DNA of 24,224 nt from Isoetes engelmannii (GCA_011763485.2 JAANSK020225525.1:1-24224); one strand, 5' to 3'. Positions 1-9,432 are shown, numbered from the stretch's first letter. A program made the numbers and translations. Notes: generated by a model from the letters alone, not told the origin.

Positions 1-700
1 TTTAGACCCAAAAAGTTTCCTAAAATAAAACAAGCCTGAAATCTTAGGTAATCGGCAGGTGATGAAGGTTACGTAAAGTTAGTGGGGCAAGGACCCATTT
101 CGGTGTGTGTCCCATAAATCTCGACTAGTGGACATTATAAAATGTATCTACCTTATTAGGCCGGAAAAATGAACACACAGTTCTGCTATTGTAAAAAGCG
201 AAAACTTGCTCCGGGTTCGGTGGAACGGGCGGCTTCCAATCAATAAGTGTGGAATCACACAATAGCCCACCAAGCCTTTTCTTTCAGAGAAGCCTATCTG
301 CATAGAAGCCTTTGGTTTTCAAGATAAGCCTTTTTATCGGATTTAGAGCTGATCTGTAGCTCAAATCTTGTTCTTGGTGCCATTGGCTTTCAGCAGCTCT
401 CAGTGCCGGGTCAAGCGTTTTGTGATGGCTTTCAGCTCAGCTCTCCATAACGGCGAAGAATTCGTGGCTATATTCTCTTCTTCATCATTTAGTAGTAGTT
501 GTATTGAGTGTATTGCAGCTTGTTATTGTAGGAAAATCGAGCTCTAAATTTTGGCAAAAGGGTCAGAAGGTTGGGAAAAAAGTTCCAACCTTCCCAACCT
601 TAGGTCGGTAAGGTTGGCTCCACCCGAGCTATACCCACACTTTTCACACATCATCCCAGAAATAAAGAACTTCAACAGCTAATCCATTATTTTAACAACA
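1..700. other. Gene-free leader upstream of the 480-codon ORF
   Basis: I see no convincing coding region here. An in-frame TAA at 680-682 closes the frame of the downstream ORF, so that ORF cannot extend into this stretch. The ATG at 701 follows an A/C-rich context (acaacaATG), a favourable plant initiation context, so the last part may be its 5' leader. I found no clear TATA box. Confidence 0.5.
567..601. repeat. Short inverted repeat (11-bp arms)
   Basis: Arms aaggttgggaa (567-577) and ttcccaacctt (591-601) are perfect reverse complements around a 13-base loop. A further partial copy of the motif (aaggttgg, about 609-616) follows. It lies about 100 bp before the ATG at 701 and would form a hairpin in a leader RNA. 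Function unknown. Confidence 0.6.
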
Positions 701-2143
701 ATGAAGCTCATGGGGTATATTGGGGAAATGGGAGATCTATCTGATTATGATGCAGATATGCTTATGCCACAGTACAAACGTGCTGGTGCAATTGCTGGTT
801 ATGATACTGTATACAACTACAACTTTCCATGTTACCTTGGATCATTCACATCTCCAATTACCGATGCACAGCATTGCACAGGCTTCAATTATGGACTGCG
901 TGAGTATTTGAATAGCAGGTATAACTTGAATCTGCATTCTCAGTACATGCAAATCGCCGATATTGGATTGGCATTTGATGAAGCGATTAAGTCATCCACA
1001 GATAATGCTGTGAGAGACTTTCTAGACGTCATGTATGTTCGGATGCAAGATATGGCTTCATCTCCTTTTAGTCTGATAGACGTTCTGAATTGCTATCAGG
1101 AGATGTATGTCGCCACGGCAGAACGCGTACTTACAAACATTTGGGATGCAACGCTGATGAATGTATCATCTGCATTTACACCCTCGTTCAAGTTCTGCAG
1201 GGGAAGTATCAACAAGAGGACACCTTTCTATCCAAGTGATCGGTTTGTGACATATACAGACGAGTTGTTCATGTATCGTGATCATATTCCAGAGGATATC
1301 TATGGCAGTGCCTCATCTATCAAAACATTCATGGATGTTAAGAATGATTATAATGGCATGCAGACATATTTGGGATTCAATGGTTCTCTACCTGGTTATA
1401 CGTCAGACATGTTTGCAAATCAACATGTGAAGGGAGTGTATGCCATGTTGGGTGTAGAGTTGAATTATCAGGAGGCTCCTTATGTTTTGTATTCCAAAGA
1501 TGTTACAAACCGTGTTCCATTTTCAACGCTGAATCTCTTTCTGGCACCAGAAGATGGATGTAACTTTTTCAAGGACATGTGTGACAGGAATGTACCTATC
1601 AAACTAGGTACCAATGATGAGGTAAATCGAAAGATGGTGGTGCATCGTGATGATTTGTGGAACATGTTCAGTGCTGCACTTGACCCAACGGCATCATCTT
1701 ATTGTAAAGTCAAATCAAGTTTCCACGCTCATTATTCCAAGGCAGAGTTGTACAAGCCATTTGACCTCTTATCTGGTCTTCGATTGGTGCACGATATGCT
1801 GCAAGATGCGGCAGGTAGTCGTAAGGTCAGCAACAACAACGGCACCCATACCCTTTTCCTCGATAGCAAGTATGGTATTACTGTGACAGGTCCAGAGGGA
1901 ACTAAGAGAGATGATGTTTATGGGTTTATGATGCAACATATTGAGACTCATTGCAACCATCAAGGTATGGAAGATTGGAAACAGTTGAAAACCGTTCTAT
2001 TCGACATGCATGGTAGGTTCAATGGTAACCTTGAAGAAGTTGTAGTTGATGAGGTAACTCGAATTACAAGCGATAAAACAAAGATGGTAGAGGTTTTCAA
2101 GAATACAAATCTAGATACTCTTGGAGAGGTCTTCTCCATGTAG
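701..2143 (+). CDS. Intact intronless ORF, 480 aa, unrecognised
   Basis: I do not recognise the family. The ORF runs 480 codons without a stop, frameshift or need for introns, unusual in a window where most coding remains are broken. The start is the first ATG after the in-frame TAA at 680, in good context. The protein looks soluble and mostly helical: residues about 85-155 are rich in amphipathic helix, followed by mixed segments with many Tyr, Phe, Met and Asp. I see no signal peptide, membrane segment, zinc knuckle, P-loop, protease or polymerase motif. There is one possible N-glycosylation-like NGT near residue 380, probably incidental. It converges on the fibre-like pseudogene, whose remains end about 90 bp past its stop. 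The length and lack of introns would fit a capsid or nucleocapsid of an RNA virus integrated into the genome, but this is a guess; a fast-evolving plant orphan gene is the alternative. Confidence 0.65.
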   Translation: MKLMGYIGEMGDLSDYDADMLMPQYKRAGAIAGYDTVYNYNFPCYLGSFTSPITDAQHCTGFNYGLREYLNSRYNLNLHSQYMQIADIGLAFDEAIKSSTDNAVRDFLDVMYVRMQDMASSPFSLIDVLNCYQEMYVATAERVLTNIWDATLMNVSSAFTPSFKFCRGSINKRTPFYPSDRFVTYTDELFMYRDHIPEDIYGSASSIKTFMDVKNDYNGMQTYLGFNGSLPGYTSDMFANQHVKGVYAMLGVELNYQEAPYVLYSKDVTNRVPFSTLNLFLAPEDGCNFFKDMCDRNVPIKLGTNDEVNRKMVVHRDDLWNMFSAALDPTASSYCKVKSSFHAHYSKAELYKPFDLLSGLRLVHDMLQDAAGSRKVSNNNGTHTLFLDSKYGITVTGPEGTKRDDVYGFMMQHIETHCNHQGMEDWKQLKTVLFDMHGRFNGNLEEVVVDEVTRITSDKTKMVEVFKNTNLDTLGEVFSM

Positions 2144-4280
2144 AACTTCGACAGTGGGAAACACATGCAACGAGTGCTCGTTTGAATGCTTTCCCTGTAT
2201 ACGTGAAGATTTGTCAAGCGTCTGTCAAAAGTCACCCTTCACCTTTAAGGCCTCCTATCACACCAAAAACTTGACTATCTTTATTTCTTCTGCATATGGG
2301 CTTTTATCTGTTTCTCACTATTCAATCCTGCATAGTGCTGGTAGATATGACTATTCTACCAATAAGTTTGTTAGTGTGAAGTATATTAGAAGGCAAATAC
2401 AAGCACCTATGTTTTCCTTATGAATTGAGGATTCCAGTGGTGAAGTTGTTAGTGAATGTGACAGCAGTATTATTTTTACTCCTGAAAAGAAGATCAGCAA
2501 CTAATGGTGTGCTGTTACTGATTCTTACACTCCAGTTGGCAGTGGTTGGATAATCTTGGAATAATGATATCGTGTCTCTGAATCTTACATCAGATAAGAA
2601 ATTTACATTACTAATATGGAATGTAACATTTCTATAGAAGTCTGGATGAGAGTCACGTTTATTGTGATTGAATACACTGGTACACCTTGAAAACAGATGT
2701 AATTTTCATGTCGTAAATGTAAATCCGTTGCAATAGATTCACCACCTACATATAAGTCTTCGTCCACAACCATAGCACCAAGAAATTGATTTACATTGCT
2801 GTTTGCTCCATGCAGTATAGCCGGGATTGCACACCCTTTGTTAATATGCCTTGCATGAAATTGTTGCAAAATGCTGCCATCCCATGAAAAATACCATCAT
2901 TCATGCATAACTTACCACTGTATGCCATTGCAGATAATCTTACCACTCACATATAGGTTTCCATTGAACAGTAACGTCCCCATCACCTCACTGACATTGC
3001 TTTCAAAAATGTTACTGACTGAATGTATAACATAGGTTACTTGGGTCTCCAATTGTAAGGAGTCCTTCAAGAACAGTATTCAGACTGTAGTTTTTCCATG
3101 TGCAACAGCATCTTGAAGTTGATGATTGTTTGTGGCACATCATGAAATACCATTGCAAAAGATTTTGCCACTCACATGACTTCCCTGACCTAACGGAATA
3201 GTAAAGATTGTGAAAGTTGTCAATCGTGAGATTATCTTCAAGATGCGTGTTACAAAATGTGCTAGTGCCGTGTATGACTGGTATCGTACAAGTGATAACT
3301 GTTTGCTGCTGACCAATGTATACCATTGCAAAAGATTCTGCCGCTTACATATAGGATTTCATCTACGACTAACGTTCCTTGAACCTCACTGACATTGCTA
3401 TCCAGAAATTGCTGAAAGCGTAGTATAAATTATTGGAATCGCCAATAGTGAGCACACCAGCGGCATCGTGAAGTTTCATACTGTTGACAGCAGACCATTG
3501 TATACTGTTATAAAAAATCCTTCCACTGACATACATGTTCTCATCCACAACAAGTGCCCACAGGTGGAAAATATCTAATTGGCATCTTTGTCGATCAAAT
3601 TTCTCACTCACATTACTATCTGACACATTCATCACCTCACTGACATTGCTTTCAAGAATGTTACTGAGTCCATAGAATAGGTTACTTGGGTTTCCAATTG
3701 TAAGGAGTCCAGTATTCAGAATGTAGTTTTTCCATGTATGGGAACATCTTGAAGTTGATAATTGTTTGTAGCACATCACGTAATACCATTGCAAAAGATT
3801 TTGCCACTCACATGACTTCCCTGACATTATTGTCTAGAACATTGCTAAGGGAGTAAAAAGATTGTTAAGTTGCCAATCGTGAGAATACCTTTAAGATGTG
3901 TGTTACAAAATGTGCTAGTGCCGTGTATGACTGGTATCATGTAAGTGATAGCTGTTTGCTGTTGATCAATGTATACCATTGCAAAAGATTCTGTCGCTCT
4001 CATAAAGGTTTTCATCTATGACTAGTGTTCCTTGAACCTCATTGACATTGCTATCCAGAAATTGCTAAAGCGTGTAAAAATTATTGGAAATGCCAATAGT
4101 AAGTACACCAGCGATCTCAATATTAGAGAAAGTGGCAGTACCATAAATAATGGCATCGGAAGTTTCATACGTTGCAGCAGACCAATGTATAGTTTTACAA
4201 AAATCCTTCCACTGACATACAGGCCCTCATCCACAACAAGTGCTGCCACAGGTGGAAAATTTCTAATTGGCATCTTTGTC

Positions 4281-4340
4281 GATCAAATTTCTCACTCAGG
4301 TTACTATCTGGATCAAATTTCTCACTCAGGTTACTATCTG
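4281..4340. repeat. Perfect 30-bp tandem duplication
   Basis: Bases 4281-4310 and 4311-4340 are identical (each begins gatcaaatttctcactcagg). Single copies of a close relative occur near 3594 and 4860. The perfect identity points to a recent slippage or duplication event, after the surrounding gene had already decayed. The unit is ten codons long, so it would not itself change frame. Confidence 0.9.
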
Positions 4341-4553
4341 GCACATTGCTAAAAGCATATAGCAGATTGTTTGAATTACCTAATAATCAATAAACCTTCT
4401 AGGAGAGTATTGCAGAGTGTTGCTGTTCCATGTATAACAGCATCGTGGATGCAGACCACTTTATGCCATTGCAAATAATCTACCACTGACATATAGGTTT
4501 TCATTGACCAGTAACGTCCCATCACCTCACTGACATTGCTTTCAAGCACTGTA

Positions 4554-4556
<3 letters not shown>

Positions 4557-4607
<51 letters not shown>
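4557..4607. repeat. (AAT)17 microsatellite
   Basis: Seventeen uninterrupted AAT units sit inside a type-A/B junction of the fibre-like repeats, just after the SNVSEV-type codons. On the minus strand this reads as a poly-Ile or poly-Leu run, an artefact of the microsatellite rather than a protein feature. Confidence 0.95.
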
Positions 4608-4608
<1 letters not shown>

Positions 4609-4930
4609 TATTTATCATGCCCTTTGGACCTTGGGTTTCCAACTGTAAGGAGTCCTTCAAGAACAGCATTCAGAATGTAGTTTTTCCATGTGTGGCAGCA
4701 TCTTGAAGTTGATAATTGTTTGTAGCACATCATGAAATACCATTGCAAAAGATTTTGCCACTCACATGACTTCCCTGACATTATTGTCGAGAACATTGAT
4801 AAAGGAGTAGTAAAAAACAAGTGCCTACAGGTGGAAAATTTCTAATTGGCATCTTTGTCTATCAAATTTCTCACTCACATTACTATCTGGCACATTGCTC
4901 CAAGGGTTAACGCCAGATGGAGGAATCTGG

Positions 4931-5336
4931 TTGCAGGAAATTCCTATATATAAGAACTGCAATGCCGATTAATAGATAGAGTGCTGTTCTGGGTGCTCAA
5001 GCCAAGGTTTCTACAGATTTGGTGTTGTTCTAGTTCCGCAACTTCAGGTAATGCTCTTTGAACTTATATTCTGCTGCAATTAATCTGGTGCTATTTGTGT
5101 CGCTCCATGTGTTTCTGAGTACATATACTTCCTAGTTACAGTAGCTTGGTTATGGGCGTCCAAATATGATGACTCTAATTCGTCCTCCACTCTTATGGCC
5201 TTACCTTTATCCAGTTGCTGATCTTGACTGTGCTCTTAAATTGAACTACATTGCTAGTTCTAGCTCTAGTATCTAGACTGAAACATTAATTTGGCTTTTC
5301 TCTAAAAACAAGATGGATCTTCTAGATAAATTCGGA
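4931..5336. other. Spacer between fibre-like pseudogene and dehydratase fragment
   Basis: I see no coding signal or RNA gene here. Earlier exons of the dihydroxy-acid dehydratase would be expected upstream of 5337, but I could not find them in this stretch, so the gene appears truncated here. Confidence 0.5.
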
Positions 5337-6274
5337 GGCTTTAGACCCACAAATGCAATTACGGGGGCTGGTTTTGGAAAGGTTTCTCCTCCAATTTATG
5401 CCAAAATTTCTAAGCAGTTATGATTAGACTAAAGATGGGCAGGCGGTCCAACAATTCATTAATCAATGCCTTCAACAGCAGTAAATAGCTAAAGTTGTAG
5501 TATTGAACCATAGGGATTTATGTTGGTAATAGCTGTGGATGCATAATCAAATCACAGTTTGTTAATCACTAGGTTCCCATTAAGTTGAGGCAGGCCATTA
5601 CGCCTGATTTTGAGCATTGATATTTTCCATGAATTGTAAAGCTATGAAAAGAATGATCACAAGCAAAGAATGTTTTCCAATTTGATCATCTTGGACTTTG
5701 CATCTGCTTTGCAACTCAGTGTGGCATTCCAAGTGATGAGCTCGCATCAGGTAGAGAACGTTGTCAGTAGAAGGCTTCCATGGCTGTCTTTAAATTCTTT
5801 AAAATGATTTGTGTAGATAGGTGTTAAAAAATGCTTCTATACACGATGGTTTTCCACTGGAGTACAATTTAGAACAGCTTTCACCTAGCATAAGAACCAC
5901 CAAGAGAAGTATTTTCAAAGCTGCAATCTTACCGTCAATTTTTTTTTTCTAACTCATGGCAGATGGTTTCATTCAATGCCCTACTTAGCACAGATGATAT
6001 TTGCAACGGGATAATTTATGGTCTCAGCAATCGAAATGAGATGGAACAGCCAGACCTAAGGTTATTATAAGAAGAATCTGTAAACTGTCTCATTTGGGTG
6101 AAATTGAATGTATAAAGCTTTTGGGCTTGACTGTTTATCCTGTTCTTCCACAATTAATTAGATTGAAGGCCAGAAAATGTGGCACTTTTCATCCAGCAAA
6201 TGACCCAGCATAGGATATCTATGCTCAAGAAACATGCAAGATACAGATATGCAGCAATTGCAAGACTCATTTGA

Positions 6275-6340
6275 GTATTGCAAATGTGGCAATTTTTGTA
6301 TTTTTGTACTCATTTACAAAAATTGCCACATTTGCAATAC
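6275..6340. repeat. Perfect 26-bp hairpin (foldback)
   Basis: Arms 6275-6300 and 6315-6340 are exact reverse complements (core gcaaatgtggcaatttttgt) with a 14-base loop at 6301-6314. Pairing stops sharply at both outer ends. It lies in the 5382-6475 intron of the dehydratase pseudogene. Perfect arms suggest recent origin: a small foldback element, a template-switch inversion or a young small-RNA hairpin. Confidence 0.9.
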
Positions 6341-6908
6341 CACCATCCTCCAATGTTGGCTGAAGGGACAACAACTTCTTTAGGGTTCAAAATAATAAAT
6401 ATGTTTATCATAACCAGCAGTAATGCTTAGCAAAACCTTCTCTTAAATCTATGGTCAACGAATGCATAATTCCAGGATGTTGCTCTGCTCGCTGATGGAA
6501 GATTTTCGGGTGGCTCCCATGGTTTTGTACGGTCATGTTTGTCCAGAGGCACAGGTCGGGATAAATTGAGTTTTGCTTTGTGATATTTTTTTTAGTTCTG
6601 AAACATGTACCTACGTTGGAAGCAGGTTGGTGGCCCAATAGGTCTCGTTGCAGATGGAGATATTACCAATTGTTGTGGAAAAACAAACTATTCATATGCT
6701 AGTTTCAGAAGAGGAGCTTGAACGTAGAAAGAGCCAGTGGATTCCACCCCCTTTGAAGGTTACAAAAGGCACATCATGTAAGGATAGTAAATTATTAAAC
6801 GTCCCTGTTACGAATTGTCTGAAGGTGCAACTCACATTTTTTTTATTTTATTTTTTATAAGAGACACGAATAAGCATTACCACCTGATTCGTTCACCAAA
6901 CTCTTTAG

Positions 6909-7022
6909 GACACTGATGCTCCCTGGAGCCTGGACATGTGGAAGTACGATAATCTTGCTGAGCTTTTATCAACGTGGGCAGCTATACCTAATAAGCATCT
7001 CCGTTCCAATGTGGGGCCATAA
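6909..7022 (+). other. Exon-like fragment, Trp-rich, unrecognised
   Basis: After a plausible acceptor (ctctttag at 6901-6908) an open stretch of 37 codons reads DTDAPWSLDMWKYDNLAELL, continues STWAAIPNKHLRSNVGP, and ends in TAA at 7020-7022. Its composition is protein-like (four Trp, acidic then basic), unlike the surrounding intron. It is not part of any dehydratase I know. It may be an exon of an inserted gene fragment or chance. Confidence 0.25.
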
Positions 7023-7279
7023 AAAAACAGTAATTGAGTTTTCTGTTTGCCAAGTCCAATCTGTAAGCATCACTTCTGTCTGGAGTTGGAACACATGAAA
7101 TGAGTATAATCTGTAGTAATAGTGTATGGCACTCATATTGCTCCATATACTAGTGGAAGTCGTGGGTGTGCACTTTTTTGAAAGCAGAAGATCCAATCCA
7201 TAGGCTGATGGAGCATATTTAAGGTAACTATTCCATGACAAACTAAACGGATTCACAACTGAAATTTAGTTGGAACTCT

Positions 7280-7775
7280 ATTATGGTTGCTCTTGCAGTG
7301 TAGCAGATGAGGAACGATTGGGGGACTTGGGTGCTACAATATAGAGGCCTCTAAAGGAGCTGTTGTCAATGCTGTGAGATGGGCATGCATTTTTCTCGGG
7401 TGGCTTCTTCATAATAGAGATGCTGAAATTGGCAGCGAAGATGGTCAAAATTTGGTTGGCTTTTAGTGCAGAATCTGAGAAAGAATTAAAAATACACAAG
7501 ACTTAATTGTTGCCAAGTCCGTATTAGTACTATCGTGCTTAGATATTGAAGTTGAACCATCAAATAAATTTTCCCAATTGCAGCTGAAGATAGTAGTGGT
7601 GACTAATTGGTGTTGGAGAGAAACTGGGAACACGGCAGGTGTCATGTACCTTGACTATGGTACTATTTTGATGGAAATTGGCCAATTGAGTGTACCTTTT
7701 CAAACTGTTAGAATGTTCAAAATATGGCATTTACAATGTCGACCTATATCTTTTGGGGTTATGTGGCTGCCATAG
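7280..7775 (+). other. Possible decayed coding fragment
   Basis: Several plus-strand frames here look mildly protein-like: VADEERLGDLGA near 7300, ASKGAVVNAVRWA near 7350 and GVMYLDYGTIL near 7640 in a 65-codon open stretch (7578-7775). YLDYGT is reminiscent of a Tudor-type strand, but one motif is not enough for a call. The frames are interrupted by stops. It lies inside the last intron of the dehydratase pseudogene. The rest of that intron, 7023-7280 and 7776-8251, shows nothing I can support. Confidence 0.2.
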
Positions 7776-8576
7776 GGTCTAACATAATGCCATCTAAAAT
7801 TTTCTGTGCTCTATAACTCAATTTCAAGAGCATTAGAGGACAAGATGAGTTGAAATAAATTCAAGTTGACGCGAGAGTATAAACTAATTTTATGAGTGAA
7901 CTGGGGAGGAAAAATCCTAACCCAGGCAAAGCAATCCAGGCCATCTGATGCTGACAATGATAAATAGGTAAATCTAGAATATTCCTGGAAAATAATCAAA
8001 ACATCACCGCGAAAACACAGCCACAGCCAAAGGCAAGATTTAGGATAATAAGTTGGAAGTAGTATCTGATGATTTCTTTAAGATCAAGGAGGTATTAAAT
8101 TTGGATGTACTTGGATTGAAGAGCAAACATCTGCACCCAACTCCTGTCTTTATTTGATCAGACGTGCATCTCCCTCGGTTTGCTATTTTCTTATATGTTG
8201 CTTTGATGCAGGTCTTTTCAACATTTGACATCTCTCTTTTGTTCGTGGCAGTACATTAAGAACGTCAAGTCTGCAGCAGCTGAAGGATGTGTGACTGATG
8301 AATGATAGCTGCTGGCTGAAATTTTGTTTCTATGTTTTTTTTGTCTCCGTGCATACATAGAGAGGAGGAAACTCAGCCTAGATGAATCTTGATACAGACA
8401 TGTGCCGTGCATTGACATAACATCATGTGGACTAGCAAAATTGAGCGAGAGCCATTGGTACGATATGGTATATAGACATCTGAGATACTAATAAAAATGG
8501 CAAGTTTGGCATGATGCAGCTTTAGGTTGTTGTCTGTGTAAAGTAACGAATAAAGAAAAAATAGGAGTTCAGCCAG

Positions 8577-8831
8577 TTACCTGAGGTTTGGAACTAAAGA
8601 AATGTTCGCGATAAATTTCTTGTAATCAATAAACCTTCTTGCAGAATGTTGCTGTTCCATGTATAACAGCATCATGAAGGTGATAACTATTAGCACCAGA
8701 CCACATTGTATACCATCACAGAAAATCCTTCCACTGACATACAGGTTCTTGTCCACAACAAGTATGCCCTGAACCTCATTGATATTGTTGTCAGTTGCTG
8801 AATGCATGGAATATATTATTACTACTGCCAC
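8577..8831 (-). pseudogene. Isolated fragment of the fibre-like repeat
   Basis: The minus strand reads NNINEVQGILVVDKNLYVSG, then RIFCDGIQ, the same module as in 2232-4930. The adjacent DNA (aatcaataaaccttct.. and ttgctgttccatgtataacagcat) matches 4386-4442 almost base for base. A frame break follows the RIFCDGIQ part. This copy is about 3.7 kb from the main array, beyond the dehydratase pseudogene and in the same orientation. It is either a separate duplicate or the other end of an array split by rearrangement. Confidence 0.7.
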
Positions 8832-8986
8832 GTGCTCTGCCGTGCAATTTCAGCCGGAAAACTATCTAGTACATAAATCATGGGTGTCAAAATTTATCAA
8901 ATCCTGGGCCATTAGGTTTGGAGTTAAAGGAAAATGGAATATTATATACGATAGACCTACAAAAGATCATCTCGACAACTCCTGAA

Positions 8987-9040
8987 TCACATCAACCCAG
9001 GCGGGTTCTTAATCCCACGAGGTCGGAGGGAAGCATTAGT
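8987..9040 (-). other. Possible last coding exon of the alpha carbonic anhydrase
   Basis: After an AG acceptor (..attgaag, ending at 9041) an open stretch in the right phase reads TNASLRPRGIKNPPGLM and stops at 8989-8987. Alpha carbonic anhydrases usually have an Asn..Arg-Pro segment shortly after the QFMQFVGD region, and NASLRP could be that, but the usual QPLNGR is missing. The alternative is that the protein ends soon after exon 7. Confidence 0.3.
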
Positions 9041-9401
9041 CTTCAATATGAATGGCATTCTGCTTATTGGTGCAATTTCCATATGACATGATATTTCTTG
9101 CACAACCTGAACAGAGCTGCAGAAATGGATCTCTCCGCAGATTGATCAAAGCAAAATGAGGTACCAAATTTTATGACTATACAGCACAGAAGGATGCTGA
9201 AACTCTACAAATGAAGCAAATAGTGGTTTTGTACGAATCTTAGTGGTTTTTTTTTTGGTCTAACTAGCTCTAAAATAACTAAATGACCAGTGGTAAAATT
9301 TCTTGGTCTAAATCTAGCTTCACTCATGGCTCTAACATTGTTCTCTTTAGCCCAATCACTAATTCTTTGCATGGAATACTATAGCCATGGTCATTGGTGG
9401 G

Positions 9402-9431
<30 letters not shown>
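9402..9431. repeat. T9-G21 homopolymer tract
   Basis: Nine T followed by 21 G on the plus strand, then agagag. It starts about 10 bases past the donor of carbonic anhydrase exon 7, so the transcript of that gene would carry C21A9 in the intron or 3' end. The plus strand could form a G-quadruplex. Length is prone to sequencing error. Confidence 0.9.

Positions 9432-9432
<1 letters not shown>

Larger units (their letters stand above)
2740..4900 (-). repeat. Higher-order tandem repeat inside the fibre-like pseudogene
   Basis: The modules fall into at least four DNA subtypes, recognisable by the sequence after the LYVSG codons: A (catataggttt..cagtaacgtccc), B (catgacttccctgac), C (catctacgactaacgttcc) and D (atccacaacaagtg). 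Along the plus strand the order is A (2947), B (3172), C (3348), D (3528), B (3804), C (3996), D (4210), A (4485), B (4762), with a D-like tail at about 4820-4900. Single modules are about 180-280 bp. The order implies block duplication of an ABCD unit, with A lost from one block. Confidence 0.7.
2232..4930 (-). pseudogene. Decayed repetitive fibre-like protein gene (virus/phage-fibre style)
   Basis: Minus-strand frames across this stretch repeatedly encode degenerate copies of a beta-type module: LVVDENLYVSG-like, then RIFYNSIQW-like, then a HDA.. segment, then LTIGD.NNLYYAFSN and SNVSEV. About ten modules can be placed by the LYVSG motif (codes near 2750, 2950, 3175, 3350, 3530, 3805, 4000, 4212, 4487 and 4765). 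Frameshifts and stops separate them. The C-terminal part, 2618 to 2232, stays in one frame for 129 codons with stops only at 2420-2418, about 2327, about 2309 and 2234. It contains WSVRISNST, KNNTAVTFTNNF, GKHRC and DSQVFGVIGG. From memory, a GxHRC motif followed by a VFGVIS-like motif, after tandem NLxVxG strands, is seen in large fibre-like proteins of algal giant viruses and in scattered eukaryotic genomes; this is recollection, not a search result. The gene is certainly inactive. The 5' end is not defined. Confidence 0.6.
5337..8305 (+). pseudogene. Dihydroxy-acid dehydratase, 3' fragment (four exon remnants)
   Basis: Dihydroxy-acid dehydratase is the plastid Fe-S enzyme that makes the 2-oxo acids of branched-chain amino acid synthesis. 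Exon remnants: 5337-5381 (PTNAITGAGFGK, matching the usual PTSAIMGAGLGK), 6476-6554 (DVALLADGRFSGGSHGFV then GHVCPEAQ), 6626-6782 (VGGPIGLVADGDI, then EEELERRKSQWIPPP) and 8252-8305 (YIKNVKSAAAEGCVTDE, stop). Introns lie at conserved-looking places with AG acceptors, so this is not a processed copy. Damage: after 6529 two bases are missing relative to the expected frame; near 6665 one extra base shifts the frame; the donor at 6783 reads GATAGT instead of GT; the first roughly 400 residues are absent. The C-terminal exon is intact. It lies between two pieces of the fibre-like sequence. A functional copy presumably exists elsewhere in the genome. Confidence 0.85.

Noticed and set aside
2121-2700. 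Apparent C-terminal extension of the 480-aa ORF on the plus strand (open 2121-2423 and beyond)
   Set aside because: It is the opposite-strand shadow of the fibre-like C-terminal frame 2618-2232, which has more consistent motifs. The start given for it is a TTG.
4376-4820. Two minus-strand ORFs with long poly-Leu or poly-Ile runs
   Set aside because: The runs are the (AAT)17 microsatellite read in two frames; the flanks are fibre-like module remains.
2740-4900. CRISPR-like array
   Set aside because: Units are 180-280 bp, diverged, and lack short constant repeats with unique spacers; they encode protein modules.
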